A stretch of 64,000 bases of DNA from Pseudomonas protegens (GCF_013407925.2 NZ_CP060201.1:4077001-4141000), one strand, 5' to 3'; shown: positions 36,575-47,068, counted from the stretch's first letter. Translations and numbers: made by a program. The notes: generated by a model from the sequence alone, not told the origin.

Positions 36575-39500
36575 GCGAATCGCGTATGTGGCGTTTTCTG
36601 TTTCGACTGACTGTTGTTCTGACCCTCGTGGCCCCCGCGAGCCTGGTCAATGCCGAAGACTCGGTGCCGTCCAGCGATTACGCGGCGGTCTCCGGCGAGA
36701 GTTTCTTCCTCCTGGCCGACAGCAGCTTTGCCAGCGACGAGCAGGCCATGGTGCGCCTTGAGGCCCCGGGCCGGGATTACCGGCGCTTTCGCATGGAACC
36801 CTACGGCGGCGCGGACATCCGGGTGTACCGGATCAACCAGCCGCTGGACTTCCTCAAGCGCCAGAAGAACCTGCACCGGGTGGTCAGTGACGGCCAGTTC
36901 AAGGGCGAGGGGCTGTCCAACACCCTGGCCTACCTGTGGGACAACTGGTATCGCAAATCCCGCCGGGTGATGCAGCGCGCCTTCTCCTACGAGTCACGCA
37001 AGCAGGTGACCGAGGAGGTGCCGGAATTGAAGGTCGGCAATTCGATGCTGGCGCCGACGCCCTATGACGCCCAGCCGCAATTCGCCCTGATCCCGGGGCT
37101 GCCGCTGGTGACCCAGTTCCGTTATCCGCTGTGGCAGGCCAAGCCGATCCAGCCGCCGGCCGGGGTTGACCTGTCCGGTTCCTCCAGCCAGTTCATCAAC
37201 GTCGCGCCGGGCAACGTCTATATCCCGCTGGGGCAACTCAAGCCGGGCCTGTACCTGGTGGAAGCCCTGGTGGGCAAGTACCGCGCCACCACCATGGTCT
37301 TTGTTTCCAACACCGTGGCGGTGAGCAAGATTGCCGGCGACGAGCTGCTGGTCTGGGCCGCGGGCAAGCATGAAGGCAACTCGGTGCCCAAGGTCAACGT
37401 GCTGTGGACCGATGGCCTGGGCGTGATGAACAGCGGCGCCACCGACGAACAGGGCCTGGTGCGCCTGAAACACGTCAGCCCCGAGCGCTCCTACGTGATC
37501 GGCGAGGACCAGGAAGGCGGGGTGTTCGTCTCCGAGAACTTCTATTACGACAGCGAAATCTACGACACCAAGCTTTATGCCTTTACCGACCGGCCGCTGT
37601 ATCGCCCGGGGGACTGGGTATCGCTGAAAATCGTCGGCCGCGAGTTCAAGAACGCCCGGGATTCGGTGCAGCCGGGAGCCGGGACGGTGAATGTCAGCGT
37701 GCTGGATGCCGCGGGCACCACGCTGCAGAACCTGACCCTGAATCTGGATGCCAAGTCCGGCGCCCAAGGCCGCTTCCAACTGCCGGAAAACGCCGTGGCC
37801 GGTGGTTATGAGTTGCGTTTTGCCTACAAGGACCAGGTCTACAGCAGTGCCTTCCGCGTGGCCGAATACATCAAGCCGCATTTCGAGATTTCCCTGAGCC
37901 TGGCCAAGGCGGATTTCAAGACCGGCGAGCCGGTGAAGGGCAATCTGGTGCTGCTCTATCCGGACGGCAAGCCGGTGGCCAATGCGCGCCTGCAACTGAG
38001 CCTGCGGGCTCAGCAACTGTCGATGGTGGACAACGAGCTGCAGTACATGGGCCAGTTCCCGGTGGAACTGACCAGCGCCGAACTGACCACCGACGCCAAG
38101 GGCAGTGCCACCCTCGATCTGCCGGCGGCCAGCAAGCCGAGCCGCTACATGCTCACCGTGTTCGCCAGCGATGGCGCCGCATACCGGGTCAAGACCACCA
38201 AGGAAATCCTCATTGAGCGTGGCGCGGCAAGCTTCAGCCTGAGCGCGCCGCAGCGTTTCAGCGCCGTGGGTGACAAGGTCCAGTTCAGCTACGCCAACCA
38301 GAACACCAGCGAGCAGAGCAAGAACGTCAAGCCCAACCGCTACAGCTGGGTGCGCCTGGAAGACCAGTCCACCGGCGAGGGCAAGCTGGGCGAGGCCGAC
38401 AAGGGCTTTGCCCTGGCCTTCGAGCGGCCCGGCACCTACAACCTGACCCTGAAGGACGAGCACGATCGGGTCCTGGGCGGCACCAGCCACTCGGTCACCG
38501 GCGAAGGCGTGAAAGCGGTGCCGGGCACCGTGGAAATCGTCCTCGACAAACCCGAGTACCAGGCCGGTGACGAAGCCCTGGCGCTGATCACCTTCCCCGA
38601 GCCGATCAACGATGCGCTGCTGTCGCTGGAGCGCGACAAGGTCGAGGCCACGGCGCTGCTGTCCAAGGGCGGTGACTGGCTGAAAGTGGAAAAACTCAGC
38701 CCTACCCAATACCGCGCACGGGTGCCGGTGAAGGACAACTTCGCGCCGAACCTGACCTTCTCCGTGCTCTACACCAAGGGCGGCGAGTACAGCTTCCAGA
38801 ACGCCGGGATCAAGGTGCTGACGCCGCAGATCGATGTGGCGATCCACACCGACAAGGACAAGTACCAGCCGGGTGACCTGGTCACCGTGGACCTGTCCAC
38901 CCAGTTCGCCGGCAAGCCGGTGCCGGCGCACCTGACGGTCAGCGTGGTGGACGAAATGGTCTACGCCCTGCAACCGGAAGTGGCGCCGAGCATCGACCAG
39001 TTCTTCTACCACCCACGGCGCAACAACGTGCGCACCAGCGCCAGCCTGTCGTTCATCAGCTACGACGTGGCCCTGCCGGGCAGCCCCACGGCCCCGGGCA
39101 AGGCCAACCGCAGCGAACGCGGGGTCAAGGTGCTGGAGCGGCCACGGCGTGAAGACGTCGACACCGCTGCCTGGCAGCCGGAACTGGTGACCGACGGCAG
39201 CGGCAAGGCGCGTTTCACCTTCCGTATGCCCGACTCCCTGACCCGCTGGCGCATCACCGCCCGGGCCATCGCCGATGACGGCCAGGTGGGGCAGAAGAAG
39301 CAGTTCGTGCGCTCGGAAAAAGCCCTGTACCTGAAGTGGAGCGGCCCGACCCGTTTCCGCGCGGGCGACAAGCCGGACCTGGGGGTGTTTGTCTTCAGCC
39401 AGTCCGAGCAGACGGCCAAGGCCGAGCTGGTGGTTCGTTATGCCGGGGAGTCCCAGCGTCTCCCGCTGACCTTGAACAGCGGGATCAACTACGTGGCGCT

Positions 39501-41148
39501 GCCGGCCATTGCCCCGGGCAATGGCGAGTGGAGCGCCGAGCTGGTGCAGGGCGGCAAGACCGTGGATGCCCTGGCCGTGCGCCTGCTGAGCAGCGCGGCC
39601 GGTTGGCAGACGCTACAGACCCAGAGCCTGGACGTGGCTGGCACCAGCACGCCGTTGGGCCTGCCGGCCGATGCCACGCAGATCCGCCTGCGCCTGGACG
39701 ACAGCCCGCAAGTGCTGTTCCGTTCGGCCCTGGATGACCTGCTGGAATACCCGTATGGCGGCGTCGAGCAGACCGCCAGCCAACTGCTGCCATTGAGCGT
39801 TGCCTACCCGGCGCTGGCCAGCAATCCGCAGGTTCGCGATCGCTTGCGCCTGATGATGCAGAACAGCCGTCTGCGCCTGGTACACATGGCCGGGCCGGAA
39901 GCGGCGTTCACCTGGTGGGGCGAGGATGCCGATGCCGACGCCTTCCTCACCGCTTACGCCTATTACGCCGATTGGCATGCCAGCAAGGTCATGGACCTGA
40001 ACCTGCCGCCGGAGCACTGGCAGCGGGTGCTGGAGGTCTACGCCAAGCAGGCCGGCAACACGCCGTTGCTGCAACGGGCGCTGATCCTGTCTTTTGCCCG
40101 TGAGATGAACCTGCCGATCGCCACGCTGGTCAGGGGCCTGATGGACGATCTGGCCAAGGCCGGCAGCGGTCCGGCTGACAGCGTGGACGCCGGCGGCAGC
40201 GACAGCCTGGTGATGGCAGACCCGGATTCGGCCCTTGGTCTGGCCAGTGCCCGGGTATTGACCGCGGCCCTGGCGCGGGACGCCAAGGTCACCCCGCCAC
40301 CGGCCTTCGTGGCGCAGTTGGAGGCGGCACAGCAGCAGGTCGACATCAGCTCGCAGCCGTTCGCTCAGGCAATGAATCTGTCCTTGAAGCCTTTCGATCA
40401 AGCGACGGCGCGCGCATTGCTGCAACGCCTGCTGCCATCGCAACCGACCCTGGACCGGGCCCTGGCCCTGACCTGGCTGCAGCGCAGCGTGACTCAGGCA
40501 GCACCGGCCGTGGCCCTGAACCCGGGGCAGGGCTGGCAACCGCAGCAGGGCGCCAGCGGTGAACGCTACTGGCTGTGGCAGGGCCCGCAGGTGCCTGCGG
40601 TGCTGACCCTGGATCCGTTGCCGGAGCGGCCGTTGCGCGCTTCGCTCAGCTACCAGAGCCAGCAGGCGGCGGGCACGCCATTGCCGGTGAACATCACCCG
40701 TCGTCTGTTGCGCCTGGTGCCGGGCGACGAGGCGTTCACCTTCAAGCTGGAACCGGTGGGCAACAAGCCGATCGCCAGTGACGGCCTGTACCTGGACGAA
40801 GTGATCATCGCCAACGAGAGCAAGCGGCCGCTGCTGTACGGCATGCTCGAAGTGCCGTTGCCGCCGGGCGCCGATGTCGAGCGCACCACCTGGGGCATCA
40901 AGCTGGCCGGTCCTGCGGGTACGGAAGCGGCGTCCCTGGAGAAGGCCCGCTTCGAACCCGGGCAGATGAGCTACGCGGTGCCGCTGGATGCCTTGAACGA
41001 CAGCAGCGAGGTGCGTCTGCGGCACTTGATCCGCTTCTCCCAGAAGGGCCAGTTCAACTTGCCTGCGGCGCGTTTCTACCAGGTCTATGCACCGGAGCAG
41101 CAGGCTCAGGAACGCACGCCGGCACTGGGTCAGGTCACGGTCAAATAA
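36571..41148 (+). CDS. magD: MagD, bacterial alpha-2-macroglobulin without thioester
   Basis: 1525 residues; signal peptide [10 protein letters not shown]...SLVNA, not a lipoprotein. Macroglobulin domains, a bait-like region, and the A2M segment around residues 900-960 ([33 protein letters not shown]) are clear. At residues 1062-1067 the protein reads YGGVEQ where thioester members have YGCxEQ, so Cys is replaced by Gly and no thioester can form. P. aeruginosa MagD is known to bind elastase and to be cleaved and inner-membrane associated. Length fits. It likely traps foreign proteases in the periplasm. Confidence 0.93.
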   Translation: MSESRMWRFLFRLTVVLTLVAPASLVNAEDSVPSSDYAAVSGESFFLLADSSFASDEQAMVRLEAPGRDYRRFRMEPYGGADIRVYRINQPLDFLKRQKNLHRVVSDGQFKGEGLSNTLAYLWDNWYRKSRRVMQRAFSYESRKQVTEEVPELKVGNSMLAPTPYDAQPQFALIPGLPLVTQFRYPLWQAKPIQPPAGVDLSGSSSQFINVAPGNVYIPLGQLKPGLYLVEALVGKYRATTMVFVSNTVAVSKIAGDELLVWAAGKHEGNSVPKVNVLWTDGLGVMNSGATDEQGLVRLKHVSPERSYVIGEDQEGGVFVSENFYYDSEIYDTKLYAFTDRPLYRPGDWVSLKIVGREFKNARDSVQPGAGTVNVSVLDAAGTTLQNLTLNLDAKSGAQGRFQLPENAVAGGYELRFAYKDQVYSSAFRVAEYIKPHFEISLSLAKADFKTGEPVKGNLVLLYPDGKPVANARLQLSLRAQQLSMVDNELQYMGQFPVELTSAELTTDAKGSATLDLPAASKPSRYMLTVFASDGAAYRVKTTKEILIERGAASFSLSAPQRFSAVGDKVQFSYANQNTSEQSKNVKPNRYSWVRLEDQSTGEGKLGEADKGFALAFERPGTYNLTLKDEHDRVLGGTSHSVTGEGVKAVPGTVEIVLDKPEYQAGDEALALITFPEPINDALLSLERDKVEATALLSKGGDWLKVEKLSPTQYRARVPVKDNFAPNLTFSVLYTKGGEYSFQNAGIKVLTPQIDVAIHTDKDKYQPGDLVTVDLSTQFAGKPVPAHLTVSVVDEMVYALQPEVAPSIDQFFYHPRRNNVRTSASLSFISYDVALPGSPTAPGKANRSERGVKVLERPRREDVDTAAWQPELVTDGSGKARFTFRMPDSLTRWRITARAIADDGQVGQKKQFVRSEKALYLKWSGPTRFRAGDKPDLGVFVFSQSEQTAKAELVVRYAGESQRLPLTLNSGINYVALPAIAPGNGEWSAELVQGGKTVDALAVRLLSSAAGWQTLQTQSLDVAGTSTPLGLPADATQIRLRLDDSPQVLFRSALDDLLEYPYGGVEQTASQLLPLSVAYPALASNPQVRDRLRLMMQNSRLRLVHMAGPEAAFTWWGEDADADAFLTAYAYYADWHASKVMDLNLPPEHWQRVLEVYAKQAGNTPLLQRALILSFAREMNLPIATLVRGLMDDLAKAGSGPADSVDAGGSDSLVMADPDSALGLASARVLTAALARDAKVTPPPAFVAQLEAAQQQVDISSQPFAQAMNLSLKPFDQATARALLQRLLPSQPTLDRALALTWLQRSVTQAAPAVALNPGQGWQPQQGASGERYWLWQGPQVPAVLTLDPLPERPLRASLSYQSQQAAGTPLPVNITRRLLRLVPGDEAFTFKLEPVGNKPIASDGLYLDEVIIANESKRPLLYGMLEVPLPPGADVERTTWGIKLAGPAGTEAASLEKARFEPGQMSYAVPLDALNDSSEVRLRHLIRFSQKGQFNLPAARFYQVYAPEQQAQERTPALGQVTVK

Positions 41149-41149
41149 C

Positions 41150-42793
41150 ATGACGCGGTGTTGGGCCTGGTTGTGCCTGTGTCTACTCCCTGGGCTGGTG
41201 ACAGCCCAGGACGAGCCTCTGCGCCTGGCCTGGAAAACCGCCCCGGACAGCGAGCTGGTGAGCCTGAGCAAGACCCAGGTGCTGGCTCGCGAGCCGTTGC
41301 CGCAGGACCTGCAGGCGCCCCTGGGCAGTGTCTGGAAGCTCTTCGTCTATGCCTGGTTGGTGGACACCGGCGCGCAAGAGCCGGCCTATGCCTGCCAGGG
41401 CAAGTCCAGGGACGAGGTCTATTGCTGCACGAGCGGTGGCAGCATCGCCCGGGACCAGGCCCTGGTCCGTTCCTGTGGGTTGTACTTCGAGCCGCAACGC
41501 TTGCAGTTGTCCAGCGCCGACTGGCGCCAGTACTGGCAGGCCCGCCATGCGCCCGAGTGGTTGCGCGACCTCGACCGCCTGCAGCCGCAGACCCGGGTGC
41601 CGGTGGCGGAGCTGTTGCAGGTGCTGGCGCAGTTGCCGGCCCAGGAGACGGCGCGCCGGGTGCTGCTGGATGTGCTGCTCAACGCCTCCGATGGCGCGGT
41701 GTTGGGAGCCTTGGGCGGGCGCCTGCGGGTCAAGACCTGGAGCTGGCTGGCGGACCAGGACCCGCAGTCGCGCCAGGGCGGCTTTGCCGGGTGGCTGGTG
41801 GACGGCACGCCGCTGTGGGTGGGTGGACGAGGCACCAGTCAGCGGGTGTTGAAGGATTACGCCCAGGTTCTGGACCAGGTGCTGCCGCAGCGTCCGGCGC
41901 TGGACAAAGGCCGCTGCGTGGAGGTCGGCCTGTTCTCCCGCTATCCGCTCAAGAGCGTCAGCCAGAATGCCCGCGCCGCCAGGCCAGGTGCCCTGCAAGG
42001 GGATTACCGGGTGGAGTTCGCCAATGGCAATCAATTGGATATCCACAGTGGCGGCGAGCTTTTCCTGCAAGCCAACGCCTCGGCCCTGCAACTGGTGGCC
42101 CGTCTGGACCGCGAGGAGTACGTGGCCCGGGTGCTGCAGCGCGAGGCCTCCAGCGAACCCCGGGAAGCCGCCAAGGCCCTGGCCGTGGCGATCCGCACCT
42201 ATCTGTTGCAGAACGCCGGGCGCAGCGGCGAATGCCTGAGCATCGACGACAGCAGCAATCGCCAGCGGGTCGCGCCGCGTCCGGCCACCGCCGAGGCCCG
42301 GGCCATCGCCGCCTGGACTGCCGATCTGGTGCTGGCCGGAACCCAGGTCACCTACCATTCGGATCTGCAGGCACCGGACAAACTGTCCTGGCAACAGGCC
42401 GTGGAACAGGCCCGCGCCGGCCAGGGCTACGACGCCATCCTGCTTCATGCTTACCCGCGGGCCAGCCTCAGCCGCTGGGACAATCCGCAGGCTTCCTGCG
42501 AACCCTTGCCGGCCGCTCAAGAGTGGCTGCTGAACCAGCGTCGACGCTGGCGTCAGCCCCTGGAACAGGAAGTCGGCTACAACGAAATCAGCCAGTTCGC
42601 CGTGTGCCGCCTGAGCTTCGGCCGGCCCTACGTCGACCGCGAACGGCAACGCATCTACGTGCGTGGCGTGCTCTCGCTGCAAGATCGCCTCGACCTGACT
42701 CACGAATACCTGCACCTGGCCTTTGAGGCGCATCCCAACGGCCAGGATGAAACCTACATCGAAGGGCTCGCCCGTCATCTTTTATTGGAATAG
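41150..42793 (+). CDS. magE: MagE, DUF2300 protein with PBP-like, SpoIID-like and HExxH segments
   Basis: A 547-residue secreted protein (E. coli YfaQ counterpart), signal peptide ending LVTAQ. Three parts are visible. Residues about 55-240 resemble penicillin-binding/beta-lactamase folds: PLGSVWKLF (SxxK, Ser60/Lys63), RSCG at 107-110 (SxN-like), and RVKTWSW at 193-199 (KTG-like). Residues about 318-405 resemble SpoIID: REEYVARVLQREASSEPREAAKALAVAIRTYLL, with Glu332 at the SpoIID catalytic position. HEYLH at 518-522 is an HExxH metal motif. Function is inferred as peptidoglycan-directed. It starts one base after magD. Confidence 0.82.
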   Translation: MTRCWAWLCLCLLPGLVTAQDEPLRLAWKTAPDSELVSLSKTQVLAREPLPQDLQAPLGSVWKLFVYAWLVDTGAQEPAYACQGKSRDEVYCCTSGGSIARDQALVRSCGLYFEPQRLQLSSADWRQYWQARHAPEWLRDLDRLQPQTRVPVAELLQVLAQLPAQETARRVLLDVLLNASDGAVLGALGGRLRVKTWSWLADQDPQSRQGGFAGWLVDGTPLWVGGRGTSQRVLKDYAQVLDQVLPQRPALDKGRCVEVGLFSRYPLKSVSQNARAARPGALQGDYRVEFANGNQLDIHSGGELFLQANASALQLVARLDREEYVARVLQREASSEPREAAKALAVAIRTYLLQNAGRSGECLSIDDSSNRQRVAPRPATAEARAIAAWTADLVLAGTQVTYHSDLQAPDKLSWQQAVEQARAGQGYDAILLHAYPRASLSRWDNPQASCEPLPAAQEWLLNQRRRWRQPLEQEVGYNEISQFAVCRLSFGRPYVDRERQRIYVRGVLSLQDRLDLTHEYLHLAFEAHPNGQDETYIEGLARHLLLE

Positions 42794-42796
42794 GCC

Positions 42797-43615
42797 ATGA
42801 AACTTCCTGCTCCCCCGGTCCTCCTGTTCCTTTGTGGAATGTTCAGCCTGCCCATGGCCCTGGCCGACAGCGGCATCCGCCTCGACACCCCCAAAGGCGG
42901 CTGGCGGACCCGCGCCGTCGATGGCGAGCAATACATTCAGGAGGTCAACTACCCGGCTTCCTCGGTCAACACCCCTCAGGGGCAGGCCGATACCGCGCGC
43001 ATTCGCGGGCAGATCAAGGGCGCGCCCAAGGCGAGCAAGGAGCCGGGCAAGCTGATCGTCAACGGCGTCAGCATGCCGCTCAAGTTCGACGAGCAAGGCG
43101 GTTTCGACCGGCCTTATTCCTTCCCCAACGGCAGCAACAGCGTGGAGGTGCGCAGCCCGGACGGGCAGCAGCGCAAGCGCGTGCAGTTCCTCAATACCGG
43201 CGGTGGCGTGACCCCGCCCAAGTTGCGCGTGCTGCTTTCCTGGGACAGCGACAACACCGACCTCGACCTGCACCTGGTGACCCCCGATGGCGCGCACATC
43301 TGGTACGGCGATCGCGTGGCCCCCAACGGCGCGACCCTGGACGTGGACGTGACCACCGGCTACGGCCCGGAGATCTTCTCCATGCCGGCGCCGCTCAAGG
43401 GCCAGTACCTGGTCTACGTGAACTACTACGGTGGCGGTTATCGCAGTGATGACGATGAAGACGGCGGCCAGGAAAACGCCGTGCAGCCGCTGACCACGGC
43501 CCAGGTCACGGTGATCACCGAGGAAGGCACGCCGGATGAGAAGAGCGAGTCGTTCATCGTGCCGATGCGGGCGCCCGGGGAGCTGACCCTGGTGCGCAGT
43601 TTCAGCTATCCATGA
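42797..43615 (+). CDS. magF: MagF, DUF2135 periplasmic protein
   Basis: A 272-residue secreted paralogue of MagA. Signal peptide ends SLPMALA. DUF2135 core: LRVLLSWDSDNTDLDLHLVTPDGAHIWYG, an acidic turn DDDEDGG, and ESFIVPMRAPGELTLVRSFSYP. The DxDxDLH-type acid cluster could bind calcium (inference). P. aeruginosa MagF is a MagD complex member. It begins three bases after magE and ends the operon. Confidence 0.87.
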   Translation: MKLPAPPVLLFLCGMFSLPMALADSGIRLDTPKGGWRTRAVDGEQYIQEVNYPASSVNTPQGQADTARIRGQIKGAPKASKEPGKLIVNGVSMPLKFDEQGGFDRPYSFPNGSNSVEVRSPDGQQRKRVQFLNTGGGVTPPKLRVLLSWDSDNTDLDLHLVTPDGAHIWYGDRVAPNGATLDVDVTTGYGPEIFSMPAPLKGQYLVYVNYYGGGYRSDDDEDGGQENAVQPLTTAQVTVITEEGTPDEKSESFIVPMRAPGELTLVRSFSYP

Positions 43616-43653
43616 TCGAGCTCAACCCCTGCGCCTGCCCGGGCATGGCTTCA

Positions 43654-43667
43654 TTGCCCTGAGACAA
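43654..43667 (+). promoter_or_regulatory. Candidate Dnr/NnrR-type (FNR family) site before nirK
   Basis: TTGCCCTGAGACAA has the 14-base FNR-family length with intact TTG/CAA ends but altered inner positions. TGCAAT at 43690-43695 is a possible -10. The geometry would give a start near 43702, about 18 bases before nirK. Nitric-oxide or low-oxygen control is expected for nirK; the site itself is inferred. Confidence 0.4.
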
Positions 43668-43719
43668 TACGAGCGCCCGGCGTTTGCCTTGCAATGAAGC
43701 ACCATTCATAGGCAGGGAA

Positions 43720-44817
43720 ATGCGCAACATGGGTGCTTTTCAATCGTGGTTGAAGTGCTGTGTGGTGGCCGGCAGCTGTGTCTCCGGCCTGGTGATGGCC
43801 GCGGGCGCCGACGGCTTGCAGCGGATCAAGGTGGATCTGGTGGCGCCGCCCCAGGTGCATGCCCATGAACAGGTGGTCAGCGGACCGCCTAAGGTCGTGC
43901 AGTTCCGCATGAGCGTGGAAGAGAAAAAGATGGTGGTGGACGATGAGGGCACCACCCTGCAGGCCATGACCTTCAACGGCTCCATGCCCGGTCCGACCCT
44001 GGTGGTGCACGAGGGCGACTACGTCGAACTGACCTTGAGCAATCCGGCCAGCAACAGCATGCCCCACAACATCGATTTCCATGCCGCCACCGGCGCCCTG
44101 GGCGGGGCCGCGCTGACCCAGGTCGTACCAGGCCAGGAGGTGGTGCTGCGTTTCAAGGCCGATCGTAGCGGCACCTTTGTCTATCACTGCGCGCCGTCGG
44201 GAATGGTGCCCTGGCACGTGGTCTCGGGCATGAGCGGAACCTTGATGGTGCTGCCGCGCGATGGCTTGAAAGACCCTGCCGGCAAGCCCTTGCACTATGA
44301 CCGGGCCTACACCATCGGTGAGTTCGATCTGTATATCCCCAAGGACCAGGACGGGCATTACAAGAGCTACCCGGACCTGGCCTCCAGCTACCAGGACACC
44401 CGTGAAGTGATGCGCACGCTGACCCCGAGCCATGTGGTGTTCAACGGTCGGGTCGGTGCTCTGACCGGAGCCAATGCGCTGACCGCCAAGGTCGGGGAAA
44501 GCGTGCTGTTCATCCACTCCCAGGCCAACCGCGACAGCCGTCCGCACCTGATTGGCGGCCATGGCGACTGGGTCTGGACCACCGGCAAGTTCGCCAATGC
44601 CCCGTTGCGCAATCTGGAAACCTGGTTCATCCCCGGCGGGTCGGCGCTGGCCGCGCTCTACACCTTCAAGCAGCCGGGCACCTATGTGTACCTCAACCAC
44701 AACCTGATCGAGGCCATGGAGCTGGGGGCCCTGGCTCAGGTCAAGGTCGAAGGCACCTGGGACGATGACCTGATGACCCAGGTAAAGGCCCCCGGGCCCA
44801 TTGTTCCGGCCAAGTGA
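43720..44817 (+). CDS. nirK: Copper-containing nitrite reductase
   Basis: A 365-residue periplasmic two-domain cupredoxin reducing nitrite to nitric oxide. Ligands visible: MPHNIDFH (His116 type 1, Asp119 catalytic, His121 type 2), [13 protein letters not shown] (His156 type 2, Cys157, His166) and Met171 in SGMSG. The second domain has [19 protein letters not shown] and YLNHN. The signal region is short and Cys-bearing. Start 43720 versus 43729 is unsure: AGGG is close to the first, far from the second. No nor or nos genes are near, so it is isolated. Confidence 0.94.
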   Translation: MRNMGAFQSWLKCCVVAGSCVSGLVMAAGADGLQRIKVDLVAPPQVHAHEQVVSGPPKVVQFRMSVEEKKMVVDDEGTTLQAMTFNGSMPGPTLVVHEGDYVELTLSNPASNSMPHNIDFHAATGALGGAALTQVVPGQEVVLRFKADRSGTFVYHCAPSGMVPWHVVSGMSGTLMVLPRDGLKDPAGKPLHYDRAYTIGEFDLYIPKDQDGHYKSYPDLASSYQDTREVMRTLTPSHVVFNGRVGALTGANALTAKVGESVLFIHSQANRDSRPHLIGGHGDWVWTTGKFANAPLRNLETWFIPGGSALAALYTFKQPGTYVYLNHNLIEAMELGALAQVKVEGTWDDDLMTQVKAPGPIVPAK

Positions 44818-44850
44818 TAGCGGCCGGGGCTCAGGTCCCGGTGCCTGGTA

Positions 44851-45927
44851 TCAGAGGTTCAGGGCGAATTTCAGGTAGCCCGGGTACGCCTGGCGCCAGT
44901 CGTCCTGAAAGGTGTGGCCCTCAGCATGTTCATGGCTCTGGACCTGGTTGCCGGGCTCCAGGGCCTGCTGCGTCGTGGCAGTGAGTTTCTGGTTGCTCTC
45001 GTGTTCCTTGGCGCCATGGACAATGACGATACGCTTGTCCCGGGCCCGGGTTTCGCCGAACGGAATCCGGTAGCCGCCGGGGGACAGCAGCAAGGCGCCG
45101 CTGTAGTGCTGCGGGTACTCGGCGATCAGGTGCGAGGCGTGCTCGGCGCCTTGGGAAAAGCCCATCAGGACGATGCGCGAGCGATCGATGCGGGTCTGCT
45201 TTTCCAGTTTCTTCAACGCCGCGCTGACCGCCCCCTGGGTCGGAGCCACCGAATGCTGGTGCCACATGAACTGGTGCTCGTCGCGCTTGAGGGTGCCGTT
45301 GATGCCCACCAGCACGGCTTTATCGCCCACAAGATCGGCGCGCATATCGACGCCGTCGCTGCCCTCGGTGCCGAATCCCGAGAGCCAGACCACCACCGGC
45401 CAGCCTTCGGCCGGGGCCTTGCCCTGGGGAATACTGAAGGCCGCAAGGCCGGCATCCTTGGCCTTGGCCGGGTAGTTCTGCTCGGCGGCTTGCAGCAGCT
45501 TCTGGTAGGCCGGGGTCTGCTGCAGGGCTTGCAGCTCGTCGTCTTCCTTGAGGATCACCAACTGCCAGAAGCCTCGCTCGCGGGCCTGATCGAGGAACTC
45601 GGCGGCGCGCTTGTTCTTGTCCATGGCGGCCAGGCTGCCAGCCGCCTGGTACGAGGCGTAGGCATTCTTCGGGTCGAGGCGGGCGGCGGTCAGGTAGTAG
45701 GCGAGGGCGCCGGCGTAGTTGTCGTGCTGGCTCTTTTCGTTGTCGCCGGCTTCGATGAAATCGGCCGGCGTGGCCTCATCCAGGTACAGATTGGCCATGG
45801 CCGCCAGGCCTTGCCAGCGGCCCTTGGCGACATCCTGCTGGTCATCGGCGTGGACGCTGGTGAGGCTGAGGGCGGTAGATAGGCAGAGGAACGACAGCGG
45901 TAGGCGGACAGCGGCCGGCAACGACAT
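44851..45927 (-). CDS. Secreted TPR plus alpha/beta-hydrolase (esterase-like) protein
   Basis: A 358-residue protein with a signal peptide (cleavage near VHADDQQ). An N-terminal TPR-like helical part (residues about 35-150, NYAGALAYYLTAARLDPKNAYASYQAAGSLAA) is followed by an alpha/beta-hydrolase domain: PVVVWLSGFG, nucleophile GFSQGAEH (Ser near residue 249), IVHGAKEH, and EHAEGHTF with a likely catalytic His. It resembles phospholipase/carboxylesterase or dienelactone hydrolase members. It is convergent with nirK. Substrate unknown; the TPR fusion suggests a protein partner. Confidence 0.78.
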   Translation of the reverse strand: MSLPAAVRLPLSFLCLSTALSLTSVHADDQQDVAKGRWQGLAAMANLYLDEATPADFIEAGDNEKSQHDNYAGALAYYLTAARLDPKNAYASYQAAGSLAAMDKNKRAAEFLDQARERGFWQLVILKEDDELQALQQTPAYQKLLQAAEQNYPAKAKDAGLAAFSIPQGKAPAEGWPVVVWLSGFGTEGSDGVDMRADLVGDKAVLVGINGTLKRDEHQFMWHQHSVAPTQGAVSAALKKLEKQTRIDRSRIVLMGFSQGAEHASHLIAEYPQHYSGALLLSPGGYRIPFGETRARDKRIVIVHGAKEHESNQKLTATTQQALEPGNQVQSHEHAEGHTFQDDWRQAYPGYLKFALNL

Positions 45928-46064
45928 GACTGAGAGTCCTTTTTCAGTGGAAGAGGCTTCGCGCGGGTGCCCGAAACGGCGCGCAGCTTAACATGGCAGG
46001 TCGCGTCCCTCGACGACCTGCGCATTTGCCGTTGTCAGTGTTGCGGCGGGGGAGAGCTCGCCGT

Positions 46065-46520
46065 TCAGTCGCTCTGATCGGTGGTGGAAAGCACTTCGTC
46101 GATCTTCCAGCAGCCCTTGTCCTTGATCATCCGCACATCGACGATCTGGGTGGTGTCCGGGGTGCTGCCCAGCGTGACCTGCTCCTTGGCGCTGGAGCCC
46201 TGGATCTGCGGCTCGCTGACCTTGATCTGGGTCAGCCACTCATCCATGTAGTCCTGGGCCTTGAGGAAATAGTCCTCTTCCAGGCCATCGGGGCTGGCCA
46301 TCTGCTTTTTGATCTTGGCGATCAGCGAGTCGGAGACGTACTTCTTCATCTCCGGGACGCTGTCGGTGATCGGGTCCTTGTCTTCGCTGAAGGTTTGCAG
46401 GTACCAGCTGTAGAACGCCTGGGTGACAGGCTTGGGCGAACTGGCGCAGTCGGCCAGGGCCAGTGGTTGATGCAGGGCGACGGCGGCCGCGGCCAGCAGC
46501 GAGCAGAACAGCATTCTCAT
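46065..46520 (-). CDS. DUF3828 secreted protein, likely immunity partner
   Basis: A 151-residue protein with signal peptide (cleavage near ALADCASS) and two Cys in the mature part (CASS near the start, KGCWKIDEV near the end) that could form a disulfide. DUF3828 features: KPVTQAFYSWYLQTF and VDVRMIKDKGCWKIDEV. It lies 10 bases after a leaderless amidase-like gene on the same strand. This is the usual arrangement of a type VI peptidoglycan amidase effector followed by its periplasmic immunity protein. Immunity role is inferred from context only. Confidence 0.8.
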   Translation of the reverse strand: MRMLFCSLLAAAAVALHQPLALADCASSPKPVTQAFYSWYLQTFSEDKDPITDSVPEMKKYVSDSLIAKIKKQMASPDGLEEDYFLKAQDYMDEWLTQIKVSEPQIQGSSAKEQVTLGSTPDTTQIVDVRMIKDKGCWKIDEVLSTTDQSD

Positions 46521-46530
46521 GGAAGACCCC

Positions 46531-46902
46531 TTACGGATGGCGATAGATTTTGTAGGCAGGCTTCTGCACCCGATAGGAATGCCCTGGATAGAAACCGTGC
46601 AACTGCTTGAAGTCTGACACCCAAAGTGAGCCGTTGAACATCGCCATATGGCCGTGGGGGTGGCCGGGAATGGGCTGGATGATCACCACATCGCCCGCCG
46701 CGGGCGTCTGACCAGCTGGTTGCTCGATAAAGCCGGCCGAGGTCAGGGATGAGCCAAAGTCCTTGGCCGAATGCTTCCTGTGCAGAATCACCCCACCGCC
46801 ACCGGCTTCGATCGCCTGGCGAGTGTAGGCCGCACAGCGTCCGGTGCTGCCCGCGTGGGCATGCGCGTTCAAGTGATCGATAGCGGCTTGTTTATTCCAC
46901 AT
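46531..46902 (-). CDS. CHAP/NlpC-like amidase, candidate type VI effector
   Basis: A 123-residue protein lacking any signal peptide. A cysteine amidase layout is visible: GRCAAYTRQA (Cys23), TPAAGDVVII (residues about 66-75), HPHGHMAMFNG (His85 most likely) and WVSDFKQ (Asp97). Size and layout fit small Tae-type type VI peptidoglycan amidases such as Tse1. It is followed after 10 bases by a secreted DUF3828 gene. No secretion gene (vgrG, hcp, tss) is in the window, so export would use a distant apparatus. Family assignment is inference. Confidence 0.76.
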   Translation of the reverse strand: MWNKQAAIDHLNAHAHAGSTGRCAAYTRQAIEAGGGGVILHRKHSAKDFGSSLTSAGFIEQPAGQTPAAGDVVIIQPIPGHPHGHMAMFNGSLWVSDFKQLHGFYPGHSYRVQKPAYKIYRHP

Positions 46903-47068
46903 TCCTTGTTATCCGAGAGTCCTTGAGAGCGGCGAGTTTATGCTTGCGCAGGGGCGCCGGAAATACTGGCTAAGTGCCTTTTTTCGGGCTTTGGGGGGGC
47001 GCATCACAGTTATCGTTCAGACCGGCAAACCGCGCAGAGTCAACGCCAGCGAAGGGTGCCCTGACTGT

